Origin: Halomonas beimenensis
Lineage (GTDB): Bacteria; Pseudomonadota; Gammaproteobacteria; Pseudomonadales; Halomonadaceae
NCBI RefSeq assembly: GCF_002549795.1
Contig: NZ_CP021435.1
Span: 2,728,001-2,792,000, forward strand
DNA: 64,000 bases
Direction of reading: 5' to 3'
Below, piece after piece: positions 43,856-52,900 of this stretch (position 1 is the first letter of the stretch; each line of letters begins with the position of its first letter). Under the pieces are notes generated by a model. The model saw only the letters and a list, made by a program, of their open reading frames with translations. It did no database searches and was not told the origin of the DNA. The translations under genes were made by a program, and so were the position numbers.

Positions 43856-46168
43856 CTACTGCCCCGGCGAGGGGTCCGGGGCCCCGCCCCGGGCGCTGGT
43901 GTCGCGGTTGGGGTCGGCCACCCCCGCCTCGCCGGGACGCCGCCCGCTGGCGTCGCGCTGCTCGCCCCGCTCGGCGGAGCCGTCCAGGCGACCGCCGCCG
44001 TGCCCTTCCATGCTGACGCTGAGCCGCGGCACCCCCAGGTCCAGGGCCTGCTGCTCCATGCGCTGCTTGAGCAGCAGGTTGAAGGCCCGGGCCACGTCCC
44101 ACTGCATCTCCGGCGAGGTCCGGAAGCGCATGCGCAGGATGGCACAGCCGTCCTCGAAGCGGTCGATGCCCTGCATCTCCAGCGGCGACCAGATGTGGTG
44201 ACGCATCATCGGGTCCTGACGCAGCTCCAGGGCGGTGTCCTGCATCAGGGTGGTGGCGGCGTCGATGGACATGTCGTAGGGGATACGGATCTTCATCAGC
44301 GCGATGCCGAACTGCCGGGACATGTTGTGGATCGACTCGATGCGGCTGAAGGTGATGATATGCACGATCCCGTCCAGGTCGCGCAGCCGCACCGTGCGCA
44401 GGGTCAGCCCCTCGACGGTGCCCATGTGGCCGTTGATCTGGACGAAGTCGTCCACCGCCAGCGAATCCTCGATGAGGATGAAGATCCCGGTGATCAGGTC
44501 CTGCACCAGGGTCTGGGCGCCGAAGCCCACCGCCAGGCCGATCACCCCGGCACCGGCCAGCAGCGGCGTGACGTTCACCCCGAGGTTGGCCAGACCGACG
44601 ATGGCGGCGATGATCACGATGGTGGCGAAGATGATGTTGCGGATCATCGGCGTGATGGTCTGGGCCCGGGCCTGGTTGACCCGGCGCCCCCGGGAGCGTG
44701 CCGAGGAGGTCAGGGCCCGTTGGATCGCGGTGTCGGCGAAGATCCAGGCCAGCCAGGCCAGCAGCACGGTGAAGCCGATGCCCAGCAGCGCCTGGCCGAT
44801 ACGCACGCTGGTCACCCCCTGGCGTCCGATCCCCACCAGCGAGGCGCCCCAGACCTGCAGCGACAGCTCAGCGAAGACCACCCAGGCGAGCACATGCCCT
44901 AACGCATAGCCGAAGCGCTCCAGGCGCCGACGATACTCCCGCCGGTGGCGCCGCTTGACCCGTCGCTCGGCGTGACGCCGGATGAGCCCGGTCACCACCA
45001 GGGTCAGCACCAGCAGGGAGGCGGTGATGATGGAACGAGCCAGGGCCGTGCCCACGTCACCGCCGGTGACGAAGATGGCCAGCAGCGAGCCCCCCACCAG
45101 CAGCAGCGCCGGCACGTGCCAGAGCCCGCCGAGCGTCCGCACCATGTCCGCGGCGTTGCTGCTGTCGCGGCGGTGGCGGTAGGGACGGTTGCGGATCAGG
45201 TGGGTGATGGGCCGCTTGAAGCGGATGATGAAGCGGCCGCTGAGCATGGCCGCCAGGACGTTGGCCAGCACCGAGAGCAGGCTCGCCAGGTCGGTGCCGA
45301 TGGCCTCGTTGAGCCGTGAGGAGTTGAAGGCATCCCCCAGGGCGATCAGGGCGCCGATGATGAACAGGGGGCGCAAGGCACTCTGCTGGAGGATCTGCAC
45401 GGCGACGAAGCGATGCCCCCGGGTGAACACCGAGATCACCGATTCCACCACCACCGACAGGGTTCGCCCGCACAGGGCCACGTAGGCGACCACCAGGGCC
45501 CCGGTGCGCCCGGCACTCTCCGGCACCAGCTGGGCGACGCCCAGCACCAGCGCGAAGGCCAGGGCCCAGGGCAGCATGCGTCGCAGGAAATGGATCGCCA
45601 GCAGCCCCCCCTTGGGTTCCCGGGGCAGGTCCAGCGGCCAGTGGCGACGCTGGGCCAGCATGCGTCCCAGCGCGATCAGGATCACCAGCAGACCGGCCCA
45701 GATACCCACCAGCACCGCCAGCTCGACGGCGAAGCGCAGCAGCTCCCCATCGCCGGTCCTCGTCACCAGCTCGGAGAGCTCCGCCCAGCCCTGGCGGAAC
45801 TGCCGTCGCCACTCGGCGATCGGCGAGGGGCCTTGCTGCTCGCCTAGGGCGTCGAAGGCCTCGCCCAGGGCGCCCAGCAGGCCCTCCCGGGTGGTGATGC
45901 CCTCGCCCTCGACCACCTGGCCGTTGGCCGTCCTCAGGGCCTCGAGATCCGCCAACAGCTCGCCCCGCCGGGCATCGTCCTCCAGGGTGGCGATGATGCG
46001 CTCCAGCGACTGCTGCAAGGCCGCCGGGTCGTGACCGTCGTCGCCCTGGCCGCTCCCCAGGGCGGAAAGCGGCAGGTTCTGGGCCGCGACCGTCGGGGCC
46101 AGTCCCACCATCAGCAACAACAACAGACCCCGCAGGGCCGGCATGAGACGGCGCACGATGGGCAACAT
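43856..46168 (-). CDS. MscS-family mechanosensitive channel, YbiO-like
   Basis: A 770-residue channel. It has a signal peptide (cleavage after TVAAQ near residue 30), a periplasmic region of about 120 residues, multiple membrane helices, then the MscS core. The pore helix TM3 is recognisable as GVIGLAVGFGAQTLVQDLITGIFIL near 555-580, followed by the beta domain (VQINGHMGTVEGLTLRTVRLRD). The C-terminal tail is Gly/Arg/Asp-rich and probably disordered. Size and layout resemble E. coli YbiO, a mid-conductance channel for hypo-osmotic shock. The start is ATG at 46168 with AGGGAGA; a long upstream frame is not coding. Confidence 0.88.
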   Translation of the reverse strand: MLPIVRRLMPALRGLLLLLMVGLAPTVAAQNLPLSALGSGQGDDGHDPAALQQSLERIIATLEDDARRGELLADLEALRTANGQVVEGEGITTREGLLGALGEAFDALGEQQGPSPIAEWRRQFRQGWAELSELVTRTGDGELLRFAVELAVLVGIWAGLLVILIALGRMLAQRRHWPLDLPREPKGGLLAIHFLRRMLPWALAFALVLGVAQLVPESAGRTGALVVAYVALCGRTLSVVVESVISVFTRGHRFVAVQILQQSALRPLFIIGALIALGDAFNSSRLNEAIGTDLASLLSVLANVLAAMLSGRFIIRFKRPITHLIRNRPYRHRRDSSNAADMVRTLGGLWHVPALLLVGGSLLAIFVTGGDVGTALARSIITASLLVLTLVVTGLIRRHAERRVKRRHRREYRRRLERFGYALGHVLAWVVFAELSLQVWGASLVGIGRQGVTSVRIGQALLGIGFTVLLAWLAWIFADTAIQRALTSSARSRGRRVNQARAQTITPMIRNIIFATIVIIAAIVGLANLGVNVTPLLAGAGVIGLAVGFGAQTLVQDLITGIFILIEDSLAVDDFVQINGHMGTVEGLTLRTVRLRDLDGIVHIITFSRIESIHNMSRQFGIALMKIRIPYDMSIDAATTLMQDTALELRQDPMMRHHIWSPLEMQGIDRFEDGCAILRMRFRTSPEMQWDVARAFNLLLKQRMEQQALDLGVPRLSVSMEGHGGGRLDGSAERGEQRDASGRRPGEAGVADPNRDTSARGGAPDPSPGQ

Positions 46169-46264
46169 CGAATCTCCCTGTTTGAGAGAGGAGTGATCTC
46201 CCCTCATCCTGTGATGGATCGGCAGTATGTTAGGCTGCCGGACAACGTCACACAGGATGCCCGC

Positions 46265-47260
46265 ATGACGCCGCAAGCTCCACCCATGCCCCGCAACGCC
46301 GAGGGACGCCCCCGCCGGGTCGGCGTCGAGATCGAGTTCGCCGGCCTGCCGCCGCGGGACACCGCGCGGCTGGTGTGCGAGCTGTTCGGCGGCGAGGTGG
46401 AGGTCCTGAGTCCCCACCGCCTCAGGGTCAAGGGCGCGCGGTGGGGCGATTTCGGCATCGAGCTGGACACCCAGTACGCCCACCCCGACGAGCGCCTCAT
46501 CGACCATGAGGCCTACTGGGACAGCGAGTGGGAGCGCATGCGTCAGGACTTCCACAACCGCACCCGGGAACTGATCGGCGACGTGGTCACGGGCCTGGTG
46601 CCCACCGAGATCGTCTGTCCGCCGGTGCCCTGGGAAGAGCTCGGCGAGCTGGACGCCCTGGTCCGGGCCCTGCGCGAGCACGGCGGCAAGGGCACCGACG
46701 CCAGCCTGCTCTACGGCTTCGGCCTGCATCTCAACCCCGAGGTGCCGGATCTCGCCGCCGAGAGCATCCTCGCTCACCTGCGCGCCTACCTGCTCACCGC
46801 CCCCTGGCTGCGCGACCAGATCCAGGTCGACATCACCCGGGAGGTGCTGCCCCATGCCAACCCCTTCCCGCGGGCCTATGTGCTGAAGGTCCTGGATCCG
46901 GCCTATGCGCCGGACGTGGAAACGCTGATCGACGACTATCTCGAGTACAACCCCACCCGCAACCGGGAGCTCGACCTGTTGCCGCTGTTCGCCTACCTGC
47001 ACCCCCGGCATCCCCACGAGCTGCTGGCCAACCGGCTGGTGCACCCCCGGCCGACCTACCATTACCGGCTGCCCAACGCCCAGCTGTCCGATCCCGACTG
47101 GGACGCGACCCAGGAGTGGAACCGCTGGCTGGAGGTGGAGCGGCTGGCCGCGGCCCCGAGGACGCTGGCCGAGCGCAGTGCCGACTATCTTGCCGAGCAT
47201 CGCGCCGGATGGCTCAAGCGCTGCTGGCGGGCCCTGCGTCGGAGGGTGGCGCGCCCATGA
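46265..47260 (+). CDS. Amidoligase-family enzyme
   Basis: A 331-residue protein of the putative amidoligase family (glutamine-synthetase/GCS2-like fold). The start region RRVGVEIEFAGLPPRDTARLV has the family's GxExE-like acidic metal motif; FGIELDTQY and LLYGFGLHLNPEVPD hold further acidic and His ligands. Such enzymes join amino acids by amide bonds using ATP. It overlaps by 4 bp a class I glutamine-amidotransferase/gamma-glutamyl hydrolase gene, a pairing known for this family and thought to make or trim gamma-glutamyl-type compounds. The product is unknown. The start is ATG at 46265 with ACAGGA. Confidence 0.8.
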   Translation: MTPQAPPMPRNAEGRPRRVGVEIEFAGLPPRDTARLVCELFGGEVEVLSPHRLRVKGARWGDFGIELDTQYAHPDERLIDHEAYWDSEWERMRQDFHNRTRELIGDVVTGLVPTEIVCPPVPWEELGELDALVRALREHGGKGTDASLLYGFGLHLNPEVPDLAAESILAHLRAYLLTAPWLRDQIQVDITREVLPHANPFPRAYVLKVLDPAYAPDVETLIDDYLEYNPTRNRELDLLPLFAYLHPRHPHELLANRLVHPRPTYHYRLPNAQLSDPDWDATQEWNRWLEVERLAAAPRTLAERSADYLAEHRAGWLKRCWRALRRRVARP

Positions 47261-47976
47261 ACGAGGCCACTCGACCACTGATCGGCATCACCACCTCGGA
47301 CCGCAAGAGCCGCATCGCCTGGTGGTTCGACTGGTTCGCCGTATGGCGGCATGGCGGCCGCCCCCTGCGCCTCTCGCCCTCGCGCCCCCGGCCGGATGAC
47401 CTGGACGGGCTGATCATCGGCGGCGGGGACGACATCGAGGCCCACCACTACGGCGGCGAGATGCAGCTCGATGTGCGCGTCGACCCCGAGCGCGACGAAC
47501 TGGAGATGGCACTGCTGGCACGCTTCATTCCCCGGGGCACACCGGTGCTGGGCATCTGTCGCGGGGCCCAGCTGATCAACGTGCACCAGGGTGGGACCCT
47601 GGACCCGGACATCTACACCAGCTACGAGGGCCTCAAGCGGCGACGCACCGTGCTGCCCCGCAAGACCGTGGACATCGTCGGCGACAGCCGGCTCTATCGT
47701 ATCCTGCGGGTCACCTGGTGCCGGATCAACAGCCTGCATCACCAGGCAGTGCGCGAGGCCGGCCAGGGCATCGAGATCGTCGCCCGCGACCGCGACGGCC
47801 TGGTCCAGGCCATCGAGTCCCGGGATCACGACTTCCTGATCGGCGTGCAATGGCACCCGGAATGGCTGGTGTTCAATCGTCCCCAGCAGCGGCTGATTCG
47901 CGCCCTGGTGAACGCGGCCAGGAAGCCCGCAACGCAGCGAGGCCACCCGGCGGTGGCCTCGTGCGAGGAGGATTGA
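47257..47976 (+). CDS. Class I glutamine amidotransferase / gamma-glutamyl hydrolase (PuuD-like)
   Basis: A 239-residue peptidase C26-type protein. The nucleophile Cys is in GICRGAQLINV (near residues 97-107), with GGGDD oxyanion residues upstream and the His/Glu pair in QWHPEW near 206-211. It resembles PuuD, which hydrolyses gamma-glutamyl-GABA. It is translationally coupled to the amidoligase, so it may supply ammonia or remove a gamma-glutamyl group from the amidoligase product. It ends 9 bp before the convergent osmC gene. Confidence 0.85.
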   Translation: MNEATRPLIGITTSDRKSRIAWWFDWFAVWRHGGRPLRLSPSRPRPDDLDGLIIGGGDDIEAHHYGGEMQLDVRVDPERDELEMALLARFIPRGTPVLGICRGAQLINVHQGGTLDPDIYTSYEGLKRRRTVLPRKTVDIVGDSRLYRILRVTWCRINSLHHQAVREAGQGIEIVARDRDGLVQAIESRDHDFLIGVQWHPEWLVFNRPQQRLIRALVNAARKPATQRGHPAVASCEED

Positions 47977-47985
47977 CGGACGGCG

Positions 47986-48411
47986 TCAGCCCGTCAGTTT
48001 GGCGTCCAGGGTGATCTCCGCGTTGAGCAGCTTGGAGATGGGACAGTTGTCCTTGGCGCCCTGAGCGGCCTGGTCGAAGGCTGCCTGGTCGCAGCCGGGC
48101 ACCCGGGCCGTGGTGTCCAGGTGCACCCCAGTGACGGTCAGGCTGTCGGGATCCAGGGTCACGGTGGCCTGAGTGTCGATGGCCTCCGGCTCGAAGCCGG
48201 CCTCCCCCAGCATCATCGAGAAGGCCATGGAGAAGCAGCCGGCATGGGCGGCGCCGATCAGCTCCTCGGGGTTGCTGCCGGGGACGCCCTCGAAGCGGGT
48301 GTTGAAGCCATAGGGTTGATCCGCCAGTGCGCCGCTCTCGGTGGAGACCTTGCCCCGGCCCTGCTTGACGCTGCCTTCCCAGTGGGCGCTGCCGAATTTC
48401 TTGATGCTCAT
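47986..48411 (-). CDS. osmC: OsmC-family peroxiredoxin
   Basis: A 141-residue hydroperoxide reductase. The peroxidatic Cys is in AAHAGCFSMAFS (near residue 60) and the resolving Cys in DNCPISKLLNAEI (near 125). The N-terminus (IKKFGSAHWEGSVKQGRG) matches OsmC rather than Ohr. It detoxifies organic hydroperoxides and is usually osmotically or stationary-phase induced. The start is ATG at 48411 with GGAGG. Confidence 0.9.
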   Translation of the reverse strand: MSIKKFGSAHWEGSVKQGRGKVSTESGALADQPYGFNTRFEGVPGSNPEELIGAAHAGCFSMAFSMMLGEAGFEPEAIDTQATVTLDPDSLTVTGVHLDTTARVPGCDQAAFDQAAQGAKDNCPISKLLNAEITLDAKLTG

Positions 48412-48577
48412 GATACCTCCTGTCATCCAAGGGAATGGAACGACGTCGGAACCACCATCGCGACTGCAAGATGGCACAGCCTCCGCAGAAACGCGAAGCC
48501 CTTGCACCCGCCTCGATTCCACGCCAGGATTCAGTGGAAAATACTTCCAAAATATCTCTCGAGGATGAGGCAACGCG

Positions 48578-49462
48578 ATGAGCGACGCAACCGTGGTACG
48601 CCTGGCGGCCACCGCCCACGAACCCGCCGTGACGCTGCCCGCCATCGGCCAGGGCACCTGGTTCATGGGCGAGGGCCTGACCCCGCGCGCCGAGGAAGTC
48701 CGCGCCCTGCAGCAGGGAATGGACCTGGGCTTGACCCTGATCGACACGGCCGAGATGTACGGCGACGGCGGCGCCGAGGAGGTGGTCGGCGAGGCGCTGG
48801 CGGGCCGGCGTGACCAGGCCTTCCTGGTCTCCAAGGCCTATCCCTGGAACGCCGGTCGCGACTCGGCCATCGCCGCCTGCGAGGCCAGCCTGCGGCGACT
48901 CGGGACCGACTACCTGGATCTCTACCTGCTGCACTGGCCCGGCGGGATCCCGCTGGAGGAGACCCTGGACGCCTTCGAGCGGCTGCGCGACGCCGGCAAG
49001 ATCCGCCGCTTCGGCGTCTCCAACTTCGACGTCGACGACATGGCGGCCCTGACCGACCTTCCCGGCGGAGGCGACTGCGCCGTCAACCAGGTGCTCTACC
49101 ATCTCGGCTCCCGGGGCATCGAGCACTCGCTGCGCCCCTGGCACCGCGAGCGGGGAATGGCCCTGATGGGCTACTGTCCCCTGGCACAGGGCGGACGACT
49201 GCATCGGCGGCTGCTCGACCACCCCGAGGTCGGCGCCCTCGCCGCCGAGCGCGACCTGACCCCGGCCCAGCTGCTGCTGGCCTGGGCGATCCGGCCCATC
49301 GAGGGCCGACGCGACCTCATCGCCATTCCCAAGGCGGTGCAGCCCGACCACGTGCGCGACAACGCCGCGGCCCTGGCGGTGCGTCTCGACGACGAGGCCC
49401 TGGCCCGGCTCGACGCCGTCTGCCCGGTGCCGACGCGCAAGGAACCCCTGGATATCGTCTAG
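48578..49462 (+). CDS. Aldo/keto reductase
   Basis: A 294-residue NADPH-dependent AKR. The catalytic tetrad is visible: Asp and Tyr in LIDTAEMYGDGGAEE (near 48-62), Lys in FLVSKAYPWN, and His in YLLHWPGG near 115. The C-terminal IPKAVQPDHVRDNAAAL binds the cofactor phosphate. The carbonyl substrate is unknown. It is divergent from osmC. Confidence 0.9.
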   Translation: MSDATVVRLAATAHEPAVTLPAIGQGTWFMGEGLTPRAEEVRALQQGMDLGLTLIDTAEMYGDGGAEEVVGEALAGRRDQAFLVSKAYPWNAGRDSAIAACEASLRRLGTDYLDLYLLHWPGGIPLEETLDAFERLRDAGKIRRFGVSNFDVDDMAALTDLPGGGDCAVNQVLYHLGSRGIEHSLRPWHRERGMALMGYCPLAQGGRLHRRLLDHPEVGALAAERDLTPAQLLLAWAIRPIEGRRDLIAIPKAVQPDHVRDNAAALAVRLDDEALARLDAVCPVPTRKEPLDIV

Positions 49463-49507
49463 GCCTGCCGGCGCCCGTCGCCGTGCGGGGCGCACGACGC
49501 CTCGGGA

Positions 49508-50023
49508 TCAAGCGTCCTCGGAGGACTTGCGGCGGGCCCGCTCGAAGCTGAGGTCATAATGAGGATCCTCCAGGGCGTCGCCGGCCCGGAACTCGACCCG
49601 GCCGGGCGCCTGGCGGTTCTCGTCGACCCGGCCACGGATCGCCGAGACATCCTCGCTGCTGACCAGCGGCGGGTGGCCGGCGGGGTTGGGCTTCGCGACC
49701 AGCCGGCCCTCCCAGGCCCAGCAATGCTGGGGCACCTGGGAGATGCCCCAGGCACGACCTCGCCAGTGCGCGATGTCCGCGCCGTCCAGGTGCAGCCCAT
49801 CGAGCGGCACGAGCGCCGCGAAGAGCCGGCTGTTGAGCACGATGCCGGTGTCGCCGATCCGGACGCCGCCCCGGTACTCTCCCCCTTCCAGCAGCCGCGC
49901 CGCCTCCCGGGCCTTCAGGTCGGTCTCCAGCCGGCCTTGCCCGCAGAGGTGCAGGAGGCGTTCGTCGATCTGCTTGATGATCCAGCAGCGGACCGGAGTC
50001 TTGCGGAAGAGGCGCTTCAGCAT
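49508..50023 (-). CDS. Hypothetical protein
   Basis: A 171-residue protein with a basic N-terminus (MLKRLFRKTPVRCWIIKQ) and a central GVRIGDTGIVLNSRLFAALVPLDGLHLDG block; Trp-rich HWRGRAWGISQVPQHCWAW follows. There is no signal peptide or membrane helix. I recognise no family. Codon use matches its neighbours, so it looks like a real native gene. The start at 50023 is the first Met with a compact N-terminus; a 50086 start is possible. Confidence 0.6.
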   Translation of the reverse strand: MLKRLFRKTPVRCWIIKQIDERLLHLCGQGRLETDLKAREAARLLEGGEYRGGVRIGDTGIVLNSRLFAALVPLDGLHLDGADIAHWRGRAWGISQVPQHCWAWEGRLVAKPNPAGHPPLVSSEDVSAIRGRVDENRQAPGRVEFRAGDALEDPHYDLSFERARRKSSEDA

Positions 50024-50225
50024 GGCGGGAACTCGACCGTCGAGGGTGTCGTCTTCTGGTGTTCGAGGGCACCGGGGGCCGGTCACCTCATCGGGCCCAC
50101 CCTACATTAACATCACCCGATGGATGACCCCACCGCGCCAGCGCACGATGTGGCGATGATCGAACTTCGCTTGGGACGCCTCGTGGGGCTCCAGGTAACG
50201 GACAAGGCGCCGTCGGTCCTGGCCG

Positions 50226-50792
50226 TCACGCCTCGCGGGGTGGCTCGCCGCGCAGGACGGCCAGCGAGGCCGCCAGCCGCTCACGCCCCTCGGCCTGCAT
50301 GCGGGCCTTGTTGCGCTCGGGGATCGCCTCGGGATCGGGATAGTGGGCCAGCGCTCGCTCGAGCCCGGCCTCGCGGATCAGATGCCAGATGGGCCAGGGC
50401 GAGCGGTTGGTGAAGTTGCGCGGCGCGTCCTCGGCCTCGCCCTCGAACCGGTAGTCGGGGTGGAAGCTCGCCAGCTGGTAGACGCCCTCGTAGCCCTGCT
50501 CCACCAGCAGCGCCTCGGCCAGCCCCAGCACGTCCAGGTAGTCGTCGAAGTCTTCCAGTCCCCCGGTGAGCACCATCAGGGTGGTCTCGGTCTCCGGATG
50601 GCCATCGAGGTGCCAGCACTCCTCCATCAGCCGCATCAGGGCCGCCGCCGGGTCGGAGGCGTCCACCGCCACGTAGCGGATGCTGTCGCGGGCCACCTCG
50701 CGGCCGGCGAAGGGACAGACCTCGAGGCCGACCACGAAGGTCTCGACCCAGGCGCGGGTGGCATCGAGGGGATGGGCGGGCGAGGCGGTCAT
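50226..50792 (-). CDS. DUF1415-family protein
   Basis: A 188-residue protein that fits the DUF1415 family of gammaproteobacteria: ATRAWVETFVVGLEVCPFAGREV near residues 12-34, LDVLGLAEALLVEQGYEGVYQLASFHPDYRFEG near 85-117, and NFTNRSPWPIWHLIREAGLERAL near 125-147. The conserved Cys (CPFA) and His (FHPDYRF) suggest metal or catalytic sites, but no function is known to me. It lies 71 bp after EndoV on the same strand. Confidence 0.8.
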   Translation of the reverse strand: MTASPAHPLDATRAWVETFVVGLEVCPFAGREVARDSIRYVAVDASDPAAALMRLMEECWHLDGHPETETTLMVLTGGLEDFDDYLDVLGLAEALLVEQGYEGVYQLASFHPDYRFEGEAEDAPRNFTNRSPWPIWHLIREAGLERALAHYPDPEAIPERNKARMQAEGRERLAASLAVLRGEPPREA

Positions 50793-50863
50793 GGCAAGCA
50801 TCCGAGAGGAGGGAGTCCCCAATGGTCCGCCGCCCCGCCCCGGAAGGCAAGCCGCCGGGCGGA

Positions 50864-51568
50864 TCAGCGCCGCTTCTCGTCTCGGCGCGAGGCAAGGCGA
50901 TCGGCCAACCGCGTCGGCTCGGGGAGCTTGGTCTTGCCCAGGCAGGCCACCACCCAGGCCACGGCGGTCTCCAGGCCTATCCGGTGGCCCGGCGACACGA
51001 AGACCGGCTTGACCCTGGCCCGGGAGCGCAGCACGGCCCCGATCACCTCCTCCCCCCGGGGACCGTCGTCGACCAGCGGCGTCCAGTCGCCGCGGCCTTC
51101 GGGCACCGGGCCATGGCGTCCGACCAGGCGTTTCTTGGCCACACCGATGGTCGGCAGGTCCAGCCACAGCCCCAGGTGACTGGCCACCCCGAGCCGGCGC
51201 GGATGGGCGATGCCCTGGCCGTCCACCATCACCAGCTCGGGGCGGCTCGACAGCTTGTCGAAGGCGGCCAGGGCGCCCGGCACCTCGCGGAAGGACAGCA
51301 GGCCGGGGATGTAGGGCAGGCGCGTGGGCTCGCGATGCACCGCCTGCTCCACCACCTCGAAGGCTCCGCCGGTCGCCGGCGGCCAGGCCAGCACCACCAC
51401 CGCGGCGCGGGTCACCGCGCCGTCCTCCTCGAAGCCGATGTCCACGCCGGCGATGCGCCGCACCGGGTCCAGGCGATCGGCGTGCTCGACCCGGCCGGCC
51501 AGGCGTCGCTGCAGGGCGATGGCCGCCTCGGGCTCCAGGTTCCAGTCGTGCAAGGGCGTCGTCGACAT
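50864..51568 (-). CDS. nfi: Endonuclease V
   Basis: A 234-residue deoxyinosine 3'-endonuclease that nicks DNA at the second bond 3' of hypoxanthine. Metal-binding residues are seen in IAGVDIGF (near residue 43) and in MVDGQGIAHPRRLG (near 113), and the substrate-wedge region YIPGLLSFRE (near 86-95) is conserved. The start is ATG at 51568, divergent from sbcD, so two DNA-repair units are adjacent. Confidence 0.93.
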   Translation of the reverse strand: MSTTPLHDWNLEPEAAIALQRRLAGRVEHADRLDPVRRIAGVDIGFEEDGAVTRAAVVVLAWPPATGGAFEVVEQAVHREPTRLPYIPGLLSFREVPGALAAFDKLSSRPELVMVDGQGIAHPRRLGVASHLGLWLDLPTIGVAKKRLVGRHGPVPEGRGDWTPLVDDGPRGEEVIGAVLRSRARVKPVFVSPGHRIGLETAVAWVVACLGKTKLPEPTRLADRLASRRDEKRR

Positions 51569-51643
51569 CGGGGCTCCCTGATTCACGGGGGTCGTCCGGG
51601 TTAGACTACGGCTTTTGCCGTGTGACGGAACACCGGGGAGCCG

Positions 51644-52900
51644 ATGCTGAGACTGATCCACACCGCCGACTGGCACCTGGGCCAGAGCTTCCATGGTCAG
51701 GAACGCCATGAGGAGCACCGGGCCTTCCTGACCTGGTTGCTCGACACCCTGGTCAGCCGCCGTGCCGACGCCCTGCTGGTGGCCGGCGACCTCTTCGACG
51801 TGGTCAACCCCTCGTTGCGGGCCCAGGAGCTGCTCTATGACTTCATCGTCGAGGCCCATGCCCGCCTGCCCCGGCTCGACATCGTGCTGATCGCCGGCAA
51901 TCACGACAGCGGCAATCGCATCGAGCTGCCGGCGCCGCTGATGCGCCGGCTGCGCACCCATGCCCTGGGCCGGGTGACCTGGACCGAGGCCGGCGAGCTC
52001 GACGCCGAGCGCCTGCTGGTGCCGCTCGCCGACGCCGAGGGCGAGACCCGGGCCTGGTGCCTGGCGCTGCCCTTCCTGCGCCCCGCCGAGGTCACCGGCC
52101 GCGGCCTGGAGGGAGAGGACGACGACCCCGGCAATGCCTACGTGGCCGGCATCTCCCGGGTCCATGAGCGACTGATCGACGCGGCTCGCTCGCGCCGCGA
52201 GCCGGGCCAGGCCCTGGTGGCCATGAGCCACGCCCACCTGCGCGGCGCGGCGGTCTCCGAGGACAGCGAACGTCCCATCGTCATCGGCGGCGAGGAGTCG
52301 CTCTCGGCTTCCCTCTTCCCCCAGGACATCGCCTATGTGGCGCTGGGTCATCTGCATCGCGCCCAGGGCGTCGGCGAGGATCGCATCCGCTACAGCGGCA
52401 GCCCCCTGCCCCTGGACTTCAGCGAGGTCGACTATCCCCACCAGGTGGTCGAGGCGACCCTGGAAGGCGAGCGCCTGGCGAGCCTCGAGGCGCTGCCGGT
52501 GCCGCGTCCGGTAGCCATGCACCGCCTCGGCCCCGCGCCCCTCGACGCGGTGCTGGCCGAGCTCGAGGCCGTGGAGGACGATCCGGCCCTGCCCCGCGAG
52601 CGCTGGCCCTGGCTCGAGGCGCGCGTCGAGCTCGAGGCGCCGATCCCCGACCTGCGCGCCCGCATCGAGTCGGCCCTAGAGGGCCGGGCGCTGCGCCTGC
52701 TGCGTCTCGAACGGCGCCTGCCCCGGGTCGAGTCCGACACCGCCCCGGCCGGGATCGACCTGGAGGAGCTCGGCCCCCGCCGGCTGTTCGAGCGCACCTG
52801 GCAGGCGCGCTGGGGGAGCCCCCCCGACGACGGGGTGATGGCCGACTTCGACCGACTGCTCCAGGACGTGCTGGACGACGACGGGGAGGCCAGCGCATGA
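51644..52900 (+). CDS. sbcD: Exonuclease subunit SbcD
   Basis: A 418-residue Mre11-type nuclease. Phosphoesterase motifs are HTADWHLGQSF (residues 6-16), VAGDLFDVVNP (near 46-56), AGNHDSGNR (near 85-93), MSHAHLRG and YVALGHLHRAQGVG. It works with SbcC to cleave DNA hairpins and palindromes. It overlaps sbcC by 4 bp. The start is at 51644 with CGGGGAG. Confidence 0.95.
   Translation: MLRLIHTADWHLGQSFHGQERHEEHRAFLTWLLDTLVSRRADALLVAGDLFDVVNPSLRAQELLYDFIVEAHARLPRLDIVLIAGNHDSGNRIELPAPLMRRLRTHALGRVTWTEAGELDAERLLVPLADAEGETRAWCLALPFLRPAEVTGRGLEGEDDDPGNAYVAGISRVHERLIDAARSRREPGQALVAMSHAHLRGAAVSEDSERPIVIGGEESLSASLFPQDIAYVALGHLHRAQGVGEDRIRYSGSPLPLDFSEVDYPHQVVEATLEGERLASLEALPVPRPVAMHRLGPAPLDAVLAELEAVEDDPALPRERWPWLEARVELEAPIPDLRARIESALEGRALRLLRLERRLPRVESDTAPAGIDLEELGPRRLFERTWQARWGSPPDDGVMADFDRLLQDVLDDDGEASA

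Noticed and set aside
50102..50225. Short minus-strand frame downstream of the DUF1415 gene with gene-like codon use (ending HIVRWRGGVIHRVMLM)
   Set aside because: The coding-like part is only about 40 codons with no start codon in frame; it may be a remnant but cannot be supported.
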